NCBI RefSeq assembly: GCF_052162025.1
Contig: NZ_CP197401.1
Location: forward strand, 3,968,001 to 4,032,000
From: Methylobacter sp015476545
Lineage (GTDB): Bacteria; Pseudomonadota; Gammaproteobacteria; Methylococcales; Methylomonadaceae
DNA length: 64,000 nucleotides
Direction of reading: 5' to 3'
Shown here: positions 1 to 7,716 of the stretch, one piece after another
Numbering within the stretch: position 1 is the stretch's first letter
How the letters are laid out: every line of letters begins with the position of its first letter
Position numbers and translations under genes: made by a program
Notes under the pieces: generated by a model
What the model saw: only the letters and a program-made list of their open reading frames with translations
Told to the model about the DNA's origin: nothing
The model's database searches: none

Positions 1-653
1 AACTCATCCAATTCCCGGTTGATTTCAATGCGTATGGCTTGAAAGGTACGCGTTGCAGGATGCTTATGCTTTTCTCTGACCGGCACGGCCTCTTCAATAA
101 GCGCGGCTAATTGTCCGGTGGTTGCCACAGGCGATTGGGCTCGTCTTTCGATGACAGCCCTGGCTATGCGTCGCGCGAAGCGTTCCTCGCCATATTCGAA
201 CAAAACTTTGACGAGATCCTGCTCATCGACAGTCATCAACCACTGCGCCGCCGATACTCCGGCATTTCCGTTCATGCGCATGTCCAACGGTCCGTCGCGC
301 AGAAAACTGAAGCCCCTTTCAGGATTGTCCAGTTGAGGGGATGACACACCCAAATCCATCAGAATCCCGTCGACATGCCCCGCCAGACTTTCGCTGGTAA
401 TTATGTTTTCCAGCTCGGAAAAACAGTTATGTATCAACTGAAATCGCTTATCTTGAAGCATGGCCTTTGCATATTCGGAGTTAACCGCATCAGCGTCGCG
501 GTCAAAAGCCAGCAAGCGTCCGGATGGACCTAATTGTTCCAAGATCCCCTGACTGTGGCCGCCTCGACCGAATGTACAATCCAGATAAATGCCGTCTTGT
601 TTAATCGCCAACTGTTGCAGAGCTTCCGCAAACATAACGGGCAAATGTTTCAC
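1..653 (-). CDS. rsmH: 16S rRNA (cytosine1402-N4)-methyltransferase, C-terminal part outside window
   Basis: RsmH (MraW) methylates N4 of C1402 in the 16S rRNA decoding centre, using S-adenosylmethionine. The product reads VKHLPVMFAEAL at its start, then the SAM-binding motif DCTFGRGGHS (residues 25-34), and later MDLGVSSPQLDNPERGFSF, both hallmarks of the family. About 217 residues are in the window; family members have about 310, so the C-terminal third lies beyond position 1. I chose the GTG at 653 because GGGAG stands about 8 nt upstream and the product then aligns with known N-termini. It follows mraZ by 16 nt, the normal order at the head of the division and cell-wall cluster. Identification is firm; only the start codon is inferred. 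Confidence 0.95.
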   Translation of the reverse strand, partial: MKHLPVMFAEALQQLAIKQDGIYLDCTFGRGGHSQGILEQLGPSGRLLAFDRDADAVNSEYAKAMLQDKRFQLIHNCFSELENIITSESLAGHVDGILMDLGVSSPQLDNPERGFSFLRDGPLDMRMNGNAGVSAAQWLMTVDEQDLVKVLFEYGEERFARRIARAVIERRAQSPVATTGQLAALIEEAVPVREKHKHPATRTFQAIRIEINRELDE

Positions 654-669
654 TAACAAATCTCCCGTC

Positions 670-1137
670 TTAAAAGGATAATGACCCTAGATCTTCCAAC
701 CCTTCGTCATCATCGCCATTGAGCCATTCATTTTCTTTTGCCGTCCATGCCTCTTCGTTCCAAATTTCAAACTTATTAAGCTGGCCAACTAAAACAATTT
801 TCTTGTCCATGCGCGCATACGTCCTGAGTTTTTCCGGCAATAACAACCTCCCCTGCCCGTCCATATCGCACTCGGAAGCATTGCCAATAACGAAACGTCT
901 TAACTTGCCGGCCATTTTATTCAAGGTGGGCAATTTACTGATCGTTTGTTCGAGTTTTTCCCATTCAGGCAGTGGATACAGCCATAAACAGCCGTGTTCT
1001 CCGACACATCGCTCATCCACGGCAACTGTCACAACCATCTGACGATCGCAGCACTCCTGCAATTCCTCACGATAACGTGTTGGAATGGCAAGACGCCCTT
1101 TATCATCAAGCGTGATTGAACTGATACCTCGAAACAA
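670..1137 (-). CDS. mraZ: Transcriptional regulator MraZ
   Basis: MraZ is a DNA-binding repressor of the division and cell-wall (dcw) operon, built from two AbrB/MraZ-like half-domains that assemble into a ring. Both conserved half-motifs are visible: LDDKGRLAIPTRYRE near residues 10-24 and CDMDGQGRLLLPEKLR near 90-105. The 155 residues are slightly above the usual 143-152, through an acidic C-terminal tail (GDDDEGLEDLGSLSF). The start is a TTG preceded by GAGGT at a good distance; no ATG fits the conserved N-terminus MFRGIS. It lies directly upstream of rsmH. The promoter and repeat boxes just upstream suggest autoregulation, as known for E. coli MraZ. Confidence 0.95.
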   Translation of the reverse strand: MFRGISSITLDDKGRLAIPTRYREELQECCDRQMVVTVAVDERCVGEHGCLWLYPLPEWEKLEQTISKLPTLNKMAGKLRRFVIGNASECDMDGQGRLLLPEKLRTYARMDKKIVLVGQLNKFEIWNEEAWTAKENEWLNGDDDEGLEDLGSLSF

Positions 1138-1150
1138 GATTTACCTCGAA

Positions 1151-1185
1151 TTCCCAAAAAAACCATTTTTTTCCACTTTTCACCA
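1151..1185 (-). promoter_or_regulatory. Probable MraZ operator: TGG boxes at 10-bp period
   Basis: On the minus strand the pentamers TGGTG, TGGAA, TGGTT and GGGAA start every 10 bp (plus-strand positions 1181-1185, 1171-1175, 1161-1165, 1151-1155). MraZ is known to bind direct TGGGN-type repeats with 5-nt spacers. The boxes cover the inferred transcription start and leader, fitting autorepression. The box sequence is looser than the E. coli one, so binding is inferred. Confidence 0.65.
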
Positions 1186-1194
1186 CTATAATTC

Positions 1195-1223
1195 ACTATA
1201 GTTTTCAAACCAGCTTGAGTCAA
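1195..1223 (-). promoter_or_regulatory. Sigma-70-type promoter of the mraZ (dcw) operon
   Basis: On the minus strand TTGACT (1223-1218) and TATAGT (1200-1195) are separated by exactly 17 bp. This places transcription start near 1188, about 50 nt before the mraZ start codon. Spacing and hexamers are close to consensus. Confidence 0.75.
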
Positions 1224-1518
1224 GGAGGATTTCATTAATAATCTTTCTTTTTTGACAATGACTTACGTAACCTTGAATGACAGGTTGAAACGCATAAAAT
1301 ACCTTCAAATAAATCTTATGCTTTATCAGAAAGTTAATTGATATTATGGCAGTAATACTTTAAACGTGAGACACCTTAAGCTCGGCAGGCTTTATCGGTG
1401 ATAGCGGGAAGAAATGGCAAGGAACTGCGGCAATATTTACCGAACATTTTCATACAACTTCAACTTCAAAAATGTTTATGAATTCAACCTCTCGAAAATT
1501 TGAGGCTTAAACAAAAGA

Positions 1519-1868
1519 AAGAGTCAGCCTGTAAGCCGGGTTCTGTCTAGAACAGCCATTCATCTGGGCTGCAAGTCACCTTGCAGCTCAAGCAATCTAC
1601 CCAGGAACCGCGCGGGCCACGCGTCTGTTCCTCTATTTGATCTTGCTCCGGGTGGGGTTTACCCTGCCGCTCCTGTTACCAGTTGCGCGGTGCGCTCTTA
1701 CCGCACCTTTTCACCCTTACCAGCCACGAAGGCTGGCGGTATATTTTCTGCGGCACTTTCCGTAGGCTCGCGCCCCCCAGGCGTTACCTGGCACCCTGCC
1801 CAATGGAGCCCGGACTTTCCTCCATTTTATCTTGCGATAAAACAGCGACTGTTCAGCCGACTCTTTCA
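1519..1868 (-). ncRNA. rnpB: RNase P RNA (M1 RNA)
   Basis: This is the catalytic RNA of RNase P, which removes 5' leaders from tRNA precursors. Read on the minus strand it has the universal 5' block GGAGGAAAGTCCGGGCTCC (near 1823-1805) and the matching 3' block ACAGAACCCGGCTTACAG (near 1546-1529), which together form helix P4. The two ends (AAAGAGTCGGCTG and CAGGCTGACTCTTT) pair as helix P1. The length of about 350 nt is typical of type A molecules. Ends are estimated from P1 pairing and from the promoter position, and may be off by a few bases. Confidence 0.95.
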
Positions 1869-1871
1869 ATG

Positions 1872-2024
1872 CATAGTTTACCACACTTGTTCGCTGACTG
1901 CCTCGACGAATGATATTAACGGACAACCTAAGTGCTTTTACGTATTGCTTAATCTGTCACACTTATTCAACCAGTACCTTGACGAATACCATTAACGGAT
2001 AAACTAAGCGTTTTTACTTATTGC
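1872..2024. repeat. Imperfect tandem duplication upstream of rnpB
   Basis: Positions 1872-1948 and 1949-2024 are two direct copies. Over the alignable 67 bp from CACACTT to TATTGC I count about 16 mismatches (roughly 76% identity) and no gap. The proximal copy carries the rnpB -10 element; the distal copy runs into the last codons and stop of rsmI (ending at 2018). It looks like an old duplication of the rsmI 3' end and rnpB promoter. Confidence 0.75.
1875..1882 (-). promoter_or_regulatory. Extended -10 element of rnpB
   Basis: On the minus strand TGGTAAACT ends about 7 nt before the inferred 5' end of RNase P RNA, matching an extended -10 (TGn plus TAAACT). The -35 region is weak. The element lies in the proximal copy of a duplicated 75-bp block. 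Confidence 0.5.
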
Positions 2025-2863
2025 ATATCCAGCGCGGCCTGGTATAGCAATTTTTTTCTAACGCCGGTGATTTCCACAGCCATCGCGACGGCGGTTTTAA
2101 TAGAGCATTCCCGCAATAACACAGCCAGCAGTTTCTGCTGCTCTGGGGTAATAATCTGTTCTTTTTTATCCACGACCGCACCATCGACAATGACAACGAA
2201 CTCGCCCTTTCTCATATTTTCGTCGTTCTCGACCAACTCCAACGCCTTGCCCAAATGAGTCTTTACAATGGTTTCATGCAGTTTGGTCAATTCTCTGGCA
2301 ATGACGATCTGACGGTCCAACGGCAATACTTCTGCCATGTCTTTTAACGAGGCCAGAATCCGATGGCTGGACTCATAAAATACCCAGGTGGTCGGGCACA
2401 TCAGTTTTTCATAAAAAAACGCCTGCCGCGCCGATGAAGTTCTGGGCAAAAAGCCTTCGAAAGAAAATTTTGTAACCGGCAGTCCTGCCGCCGACAATGC
2501 GGCGATCAATGCGCAAGCGCCCGGCACCGGCGACACTTCCAGCCCCGCGTCTTTCACCATGCGCACCAACGGCATACCCGGATCGCTTAGCAGCGGCGTA
2601 CCGGCATCTGAAACCAGCGCGATTGATTGACCCTGTCTCATTTTTTCCAGCAGACCGGCCGAAGCCGTATCCTCATTGTGCTGATGCAGTGACACCACTT
2701 TATTGCTGATGCCATAATGCTGTAACAGCATTTTGACGTGCCGGGTGTCTTCCGCGGCAATTAAATCAACCTGTTTTAATATTTCCACCGCTCTAAAGGT
2801 AATATCTGCTAAATTACCTATTGGCGTAGCAACAACATATAATTTGCCGCATTGACTTGACAT
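2018..2863 (-). CDS. rsmI: 16S rRNA (cytidine1402-2'-O)-methyltransferase
   Basis: RsmI 2'-O-methylates C1402 of 16S rRNA, the same nucleotide that RsmH methylates on the base. The 281-residue product has the tetrapyrrole-methylase-like fold with the motifs VVATPIGNLADITFRA (about residues 9-24), AAEDTRHVKMLLQHYGI and GTPLLSDPG, all diagnostic of the YraL/RsmI family. Length is normal (E. coli 286). It is transcribed away from lpoA with only 13 bp between the start codons, the same divergent layout as in E. coli. Its 3' end touches the duplicated block upstream of rnpB. The ribosome site before the ATG at 2863 is weak. Confidence 0.95.
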   Translation of the reverse strand: MSSQCGKLYVVATPIGNLADITFRAVEILKQVDLIAAEDTRHVKMLLQHYGISNKVVSLHQHNEDTASAGLLEKMRQGQSIALVSDAGTPLLSDPGMPLVRMVKDAGLEVSPVPGACALIAALSAAGLPVTKFSFEGFLPRTSSARQAFFYEKLMCPTTWVFYESSHRILASLKDMAEVLPLDRQIVIARELTKLHETIVKTHLGKALELVENDENMRKGEFVVIVDGAVVDKKEQIITPEQQKLLAVLLRECSIKTAVAMAVEITGVRKKLLYQAALDMQ

Positions 2864-2876
2864 TGGACTTTCTCAC

Positions 2877-4781
2877 TTGAAAACTTCTGATTTTAAGATA
2901 CGGCCAAGGTATAAGCCGCTATTACTCTATGTCTCGCTTCCGGTCTTATGGCTTTTTTCCGGCTGCGCCATGCTGCCTGACAATAATGTCCAGCCTCAAG
3001 GGCAGACTACCCCTCTCATGCAAGCCCCCCTAACCGAACCGGCACCGCCATTATACCAGCAACCTGCCAGCGAACTGTCTCCCGAACAAAGCCAGCACCA
3101 ACTGCAGGCTATTGACGCCCTGATTCAAGCCGGCAATCATGATACAGCGCAAAAACTCGCCGATGACCTTGATCCTGCCGCCTTGTCTGTCCAGCAACGC
3201 GGCCAGCTGAATCTGATTTATGCCCAGATTGCGCTCAATGTCGGTGAGGCCGAACAGGCCCTCGGCAGACTGGAGTTAATTCAAGCCCAGCAGCTAAGCC
3301 CGGAAAATAGAATCAAATACTTTCAATCACAGGCCTTTGCGTTTTCATTAACCGGCCGCCTGTTGGACAGCGTTAAATCCAGAATCGAGTTGAACAAATT
3401 GTTAAGCTCGCCTGATGAGCGCGATGACAACCATGCCGCCATTCTTGAAACATTAAGCCTAATGCCGGAGCCTGCCTTGCAGGCGCAATCGCATGAGGCA
3501 AAGGATGAACTGGCCGGATGGCTATCCTTGGCCAGCGTATTAAAACTAAAGGAGCAAGACCCAGCCGCTTTTGATGCCGGATTGGCAAAATGGCGCGAAA
3601 TTTTTCCAGGACATCCGGCCAACTCTTACTTACTGAAAAACAGGGCCGAAAACGCAGACAAACAGTCCCTATCGATCGCCGTTTTACTTCCCGAATCAGG
3701 CCCTTTCGCTCAAGCCGCCAAGGCCATACGCGCCGGTTTTATGGCCGCCTACGCTCGCCAGGACAGCAATGGCTCAAAACCCACTATCCGCTTTTACGAT
3801 ACTGAACAGTCAACCCCAGCCGACTTATATAATCAGGCGATCACTGACGGAGCGGAATTCATTGTCGGCCCGCTAAACAAAGAACACATTCAAAGCCTTG
3901 CGGACTCTGTTGCATTTGACGTTCCCGTACTGGCTTTAAACCATATTCCGGGACTGCTGAAACACAATCTCTACCAGTTCAGCCTCAGCCCGATGGATGA
4001 CGTTGAACAGATTTCCCATAAGGCCTGGCTGGACGGCCGCCAAAAAGCCTTATTGCTGATTCCGGAAAACGATCAGGGCAAACGCATAGTCAATTTTTTC
4101 ACAGAAAACTGGCAGGGAGTCGGCGGCTCAATTCTTGAGTTGCAAAGCTATAATCCAAAGTCCACCGACTTTTCCCCAGCCATCAAAAAGCTGCTGAATA
4201 TCGATGAAAGCGAGGGCCGCTATCATAAAATTAGCCAATTGGTGCCCTCATTGACCTATACGCCTCGACAGCGGCAGGATGCCGATGCGCTCCTGCTAAG
4301 CGCTTATAGCGGCGAAGCGCGCCTGATCAATCCGCAATTGCAATACTATCAAGCCGGTAATCTGCCCATTTACGCGTTGCCGGCTGTCTACAGTGGCCAG
4401 CCCGATCCGGCGCTGGACCAGGACCTCAACAAGATAACATTTTGCGATACGCCCTGGCTGCTCAGCTCCGGTCAGGACGGCCTCAGCATGAGCGCTCTGC
4501 AAGACATCTGGAGACAATTTACCAGTCCTTATTTGCGCCTGATCGCCATGGGTATAGATGCCTATAGCCTGATTGGCCAACTGGATAAGCTCGACATCGC
4601 TCCCTACTCCGGAGCCACCGGAATCTTGTCACTGATGCCTGACGGGCGCATTAAACGCGAACTGGCTTGCGCCAAATTCATGGATGGGCGGCCTGAATTG
4701 ATCGACACTATCAATACATCTCCCACGCATGAAAATCAGCCCGCGCAAGCATTGTTGCCGATGGACGAGCATGCTGAATAA
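2877..4781 (+). CDS. lpoA: Outer membrane lipoprotein LpoA, activator of PBP1A
   Basis: LpoA is anchored in the outer membrane and reaches through the periplasm to stimulate penicillin-binding protein 1A during peptidoglycan synthesis. The 634-residue product starts with a lipoprotein signal: basic start, hydrophobic run LLLYVSLPVLWLF and lipobox SGC with the acylated Cys at 30. An N-terminal helical-repeat (TPR-like) region runs to about 250; from about 260 (LSIAVLLPESGPFAQAAKAIRAG) it has the periplasmic-binding-protein-like LppC domain. The start is a TTG; the only early ATG is inside the lipobox, so a non-ATG start is needed. It heads the lpoA-yraN-diaA-dolP series; its last 11 bases overlap the yraN start. 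Confidence 0.92.
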   Translation: MKTSDFKIRPRYKPLLLYVSLPVLWLFSGCAMLPDNNVQPQGQTTPLMQAPLTEPAPPLYQQPASELSPEQSQHQLQAIDALIQAGNHDTAQKLADDLDPAALSVQQRGQLNLIYAQIALNVGEAEQALGRLELIQAQQLSPENRIKYFQSQAFAFSLTGRLLDSVKSRIELNKLLSSPDERDDNHAAILETLSLMPEPALQAQSHEAKDELAGWLSLASVLKLKEQDPAAFDAGLAKWREIFPGHPANSYLLKNRAENADKQSLSIAVLLPESGPFAQAAKAIRAGFMAAYARQDSNGSKPTIRFYDTEQSTPADLYNQAITDGAEFIVGPLNKEHIQSLADSVAFDVPVLALNHIPGLLKHNLYQFSLSPMDDVEQISHKAWLDGRQKALLLIPENDQGKRIVNFFTENWQGVGGSILELQSYNPKSTDFSPAIKKLLNIDESEGRYHKISQLVPSLTYTPRQRQDADALLLSAYSGEARLINPQLQYYQAGNLPIYALPAVYSGQPDPALDQDLNKITFCDTPWLLSSGQDGLSMSALQDIWRQFTSPYLRLIAMGIDAYSLIGQLDKLDIAPYSGATGILSLMPDGRIKRELACAKFMDGRPELIDTINTSPTHENQPAQALLPMDEHAE

Positions 4782-5133
4782 AATCAAAGCCAAAGCAACT
4801 CACTTAATCCGCGGTGAAAATGCCGAAGAGCAGGCCTATCGCTTTCTGCTCGACAAAGGACTCGAACCGGTCTGCCGCAATTTCCGCTGCAAGCAGGGCG
4901 AACTCGATTTAGTCATGCTCGATAAGCAGACACTGGTGATCATCGAAGTCAGATTTCGCACATCCGATAAATACGGCAGCGCGCTCGAGAGTGTTACACA
5001 AAAGAAACAATCCCGTATAATAGCGGCAACTCATCATTATTTATCAGCCAATAAGACAGACAGGCCTATTCGTTTTGATGTTATCGCCATTTCAGGCAAT
5101 GGCACTATAGATTGGATACAAAACGCCTTTTAA
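4771..5133 (+). CDS. yraN: UPF0102 nuclease-fold protein YraN
   Basis: A 120-residue member of the UPF0102/YraN family, which has a restriction-endonuclease-like fold and no settled function. The motif GELDLVMLDKQTLVIIEVRFR carries the family's acidic and basic active-site positions. I took the ATG at 4771 (MLNKIKAK) instead of an upstream in-frame ATG at 4729 because GGACGAG lies just before it and the product then has the usual family length. It overlaps the end of lpoA and lies 13 nt before diaA, matching the E. coli order. Family membership is firm, function unknown. Confidence 0.9.
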   Translation: MLNKIKAKATHLIRGENAEEQAYRFLLDKGLEPVCRNFRCKQGELDLVMLDKQTLVIIEVRFRTSDKYGSALESVTQKKQSRIIAATHHYLSANKTDRPIRFDVIAISGNGTIDWIQNAF

Positions 5134-5146
5134 CCCTGCAATTTCA

Positions 5147-5734
5147 ATGAGCTTACAAGACCGAATCATCAATCATTTCTCCGACAGCATTCAGACCAAA
5201 CAGGATGCCATGGCCGGCCTCTGCGAGCTTATCGAGTTTGCCTCGCAACGCCTGGTCGCCGCCTTACTGAATGACAAAAAGATATTGTCCTGCGGAAATG
5301 GCGGCTCGGCGGCCAATGCCCAGTTTTTGTCCTCGGCCATGCTCAACCAGTTTGAGCGCGAACGCCCCTCATTGCCGGCCATTGCCTTAACCACGGACAC
5401 GGTTGCCCTTACAGCCATAGCCAATGCTTATCATTTCGATGAAATTTTCGCGAAACAAATCCGGGCGCTTGGACAAGGCGGCGATATCCTGGTCGCATAC
5501 ACCGACGCCAGCAATGCGGCCAATTTATCCAAGGCGATCACTACTGCACATGATAAAGATATTTCAGTCATCGCCTTGACCGGCCATGACGGCGGCATGA
5601 TTGCACCGTTACTGAATGAAACTGATATAGAAATCCGTGTACCGTCAAGCTCAACCGCGCGCATACAGGAAGTACACCTGCTGATTACGCATTGCCTGTG
5701 CGACTTAATCGACCATCAACTCTTCGGCGGCTAA
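5147..5734 (+). CDS. diaA: DnaA initiator-associating protein DiaA (SIS domain)
   Basis: A 195-residue SIS-domain protein closely related to sedoheptulose-7-phosphate isomerase GmhA. The sugar-phosphate loop is seen at CGNGGSAANAQFLSSAML, with later SIS signatures GDILVAYTDASNAANLSKAI and SSSTARIQEVHLLITHCLCDLID. Sequence alone cannot separate GmhA from DiaA with certainty. The position between yraN and dolP is that of DiaA, which binds DnaA and promotes timely chromosome initiation. One departure: GmhA usually reads FSTSG after the central strand, and here the segment reads YTDASNA, which favours a non-enzymatic DiaA role (inference). Confidence 0.85.
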   Translation: MSLQDRIINHFSDSIQTKQDAMAGLCELIEFASQRLVAALLNDKKILSCGNGGSAANAQFLSSAMLNQFERERPSLPAIALTTDTVALTAIANAYHFDEIFAKQIRALGQGGDILVAYTDASNAANLSKAITTAHDKDISVIALTGHDGGMIAPLLNETDIEIRVPSSSTARIQEVHLLITHCLCDLIDHQLFGG

Positions 5735-5737
5735 TCC

Positions 5738-6298
5738 ATGAAAAATCATCTGTTGCTATCTCTGTTGCTCGTTATCGGCCTGTCCGTGAACGGTTGCGCA
5801 ACCACCGGCAAACCAATCAATGAACGCCGCCATGGCGATATCGTATTGATGGATCAATCCATAGAAGCCAATGCATCCCAAGCATTAAGAGCCGATGAAG
5901 AAATAGAAGAGAACAGCCACGTAAATGTCACAGCTTACAATGGCATAGCCCTGGTTACGGGTGAAGCCCCTAGCGCGGGCTTGCGCAATAAAATCATTGC
6001 CATAGTCCGAACCATTCCTAACATAAAACAGATACACAATGCCGTACTACTTGCCAAGCCCAGTTCAGAGCAAGCACGCGCTAATGATGCGATGATTACC
6101 GCAAACTTGAAAGCAGCACTGGCTTCCATTAATACGATACCCGGATTCAACGGCACAGAAGTCAAAGTAGTCACCGAAAACGGTGTAGTTTACCTGATGG
6201 GGCTGGTGCACAAGAATGAAGGCGCGGCAGCCACAGAAGCGGCCCGGCAGACCGCTGGTGTCAGAAAAATCGTCACAAAATATGAATATATTGACTGA
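5738..6298 (+). CDS. dolP: Outer membrane lipoprotein DolP, double BON domain
   Basis: DolP (YraP) is a lipoprotein with two BON domains that binds anionic phospholipid and supports outer membrane integrity near the division site. The 186-residue product has a signal peptide ending in the lipobox VNGC (Cys20), a first BON domain around residues 45-110 (VNVTAYNGIALVTGEAPS) and a second around 120-186 (VKVVTENGVVYLMGLVHKNE). It starts 3 nt after diaA and closes the lpoA-yraN-diaA-dolP run. It converges with the flavin reductase-like gene; I see no clear terminator in the 91 bp between them. Confidence 0.92.
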   Translation: MKNHLLLSLLLVIGLSVNGCATTGKPINERRHGDIVLMDQSIEANASQALRADEEIEENSHVNVTAYNGIALVTGEAPSAGLRNKIIAIVRTIPNIKQIHNAVLLAKPSSEQARANDAMITANLKAALASINTIPGFNGTEVKVVTENGVVYLMGLVHKNEGAAATEAARQTAGVRKIVTKYEYID

Positions 6299-6389
6299 GA
6301 CGATTGCCGTCGGCTTTAACGCGGCGCTGGACCAATACCACAAAATTAGCCGCTCGGCGCACTACTGTCACTGATCTGCCTTACAACTT

Positions 6390-6884
6390 TTATTCAGCGC
6401 TTTCCTCATAAAGCGCGCTGCTGCCGTCCATATCGCCGGTCTGGACATACAATAGCGGCTTACCTTGATTCAGCATCGCCGCGTCAATGACTCTGCAGAC
6501 CGCGATTTTATGATCGCCCGCCTCAGTATAATGACTGACTTCGCAGTCAAAATAAGCAAGACTTTCGGATAATATCGGCGCTCCGGTTTTACCTGTCAGC
6601 CACTGAAAACCGGCCATCTTGTCTTTGAGGCCGGGGCGGCCGAAATGCTCGGCAATGGCCTGCTGATCCTGCCCCAGAACATTGACGGTACAGATACCGC
6701 CCGCCTGCAGCAGCTTATAGGAATAATGCTGGGGATTAATGCTCAACGCCAGCAGCAGCGGATCAAAAGAAACCTGCATAACCCAAGCCGCCGTAAAGGC
6801 GTTTTGATGTATTCCGTCACTGACGCCTATGACATAGATGCCATGACTGATTTGCTTGAACAGCTTGTCAGGATCTTCAATCAT
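6390..6884 (-). CDS. Flavin reductase-like FMN-binding protein
   Basis: A 164-residue flavin reductase domain protein (split-barrel FMN-binding fold). Typical segments are GIYVIGVSDG, the FTAAWVMQVSFDPLLLALSI strand pair, and a C-terminal SHYTEAGDHKIAVCRVIDA, where the His of the GDH motif is conserved in the family. Such proteins supply reduced FMN to a partner oxygenase or act as small oxidoreductases; the partner is not evident here. The start codon lies inside the last 8 bases of nadC, so the two are probably translationally coupled. Substrate unknown. Confidence 0.8.
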   Translation of the reverse strand: MIEDPDKLFKQISHGIYVIGVSDGIHQNAFTAAWVMQVSFDPLLLALSINPQHYSYKLLQAGGICTVNVLGQDQQAIAEHFGRPGLKDKMAGFQWLTGKTGAPILSESLAYFDCEVSHYTEAGDHKIAVCRVIDAAMLNQGKPLLYVQTGDMDGSSALYEESAE

Positions 6885-7716
6885 TGCCGGCTACCAGTTT
6901 AATGCGCATCGACAAGTCAACGGCGCGGACATTTTTAGTCAATGCGCCGATGGAAATATAATCGACTCCCGTTTCGGCAATCGTGCGTATATTGTCAAGG
7001 CCGATATTACCCGACGCTTCCAGCTCTATAGCCCCGGCATTCAGCGCTACCGCTGCCCGCATGTCTTCGAGAGTAAAATTGTCCAACATAATGCGATCGG
7101 GCTTGGCCGCGATAGCCTCTTCCAGCTCCTGCATGGATTCGACCTCCACTTCGACAGGAACCGATGTTTTGGCACGCGCGCTCTGAACAGCCTTGGCTAT
7201 GGAGCCTGCCGCCATAATATGATTTTCCTTGATCAATACGCCGTCATACAGCCCAATTCTATGATTATGGCAGCCGCCACAGGCAACCGCGTATTTCTGT
7301 GCATTCCTGAGTCCTGGCATGGTCTTGCGGGTGTCCAGCACTTTACAGCCGGTGCCGGCGACAGCTTCCGCGTATTGCTTGGCGACTGTTGCCGTAGCTG
7401 ACAAAGTCTGCAATAAATTCAACGCGGTACGTTCTCCCGTTAACAGGCTTCTGGCCGGACCGCTGAGCCTGCAAAGGAGCGTGTCTTTATCGACCTTATC
7501 GCCTTCACTCACTAGCCAATCAATGTTGACGCCGGGATTTAATGCCTTGAATACCGCATCAAACCAGGCACGGCCGCAGAGCACCATGGCCTCCCGGGTA
7601 ATGACCTCGGCTTCTGCATGCGTTGTTTCGGGAATGATTTCCGCTGTAATATCGCCCGAACCGATATCTTCATCAAGAAAAGGTTTTACTTCTGCGATTT
7701 TTGATTGTTCTGTCAT
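6877..7716 (-). CDS. nadC: Nicotinate-nucleotide pyrophosphorylase (carboxylating)
   Basis: NadC converts quinolinate and phosphoribosyl pyrophosphate into nicotinate mononucleotide and CO2, the step joining de novo pyridine synthesis to NAD. The 279-residue product shows the quinolinate-binding TRKTMPGLR, the run GGCHNHRIGLYDGVLIKENH, the acidic strand VEVEVESMQEL and IMLDNF at the phosphate-binding side. Length is standard. Its ATG overlaps the stop of the DUF1631 gene (ATGA), and its end overlaps the flavin reductase-like gene, so all three are likely one transcript. NAD synthetase lies separately at 38-39.6 kb. Confidence 0.96.
   Translation of the reverse strand: MTEQSKIAEVKPFLDEDIGSGDITAEIIPETTHAEAEVITREAMVLCGRAWFDAVFKALNPGVNIDWLVSEGDKVDKDTLLCRLSGPARSLLTGERTALNLLQTLSATATVAKQYAEAVAGTGCKVLDTRKTMPGLRNAQKYAVACGGCHNHRIGLYDGVLIKENHIMAAGSIAKAVQSARAKTSVPVEVEVESMQELEEAIAAKPDRIMLDNFTLEDMRAAVALNAGAIELEASGNIGLDNIRTIAETGVDYISIGALTKNVRAVDLSMRIKLVAGND

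Noticed and set aside
1493..1507. Terminator after rnpB
   Set aside because: CCTC...GAGG near 1491-1505 is only a 4-bp stem on either strand, and no T run follows it in the rnpB direction.
5147..5734. diaA read as gmhA (sedoheptulose-7-phosphate isomerase)
   Set aside because: Sequence is close to both, but the yraN-diaA-dolP context and the altered sugar-binding run favour DiaA.
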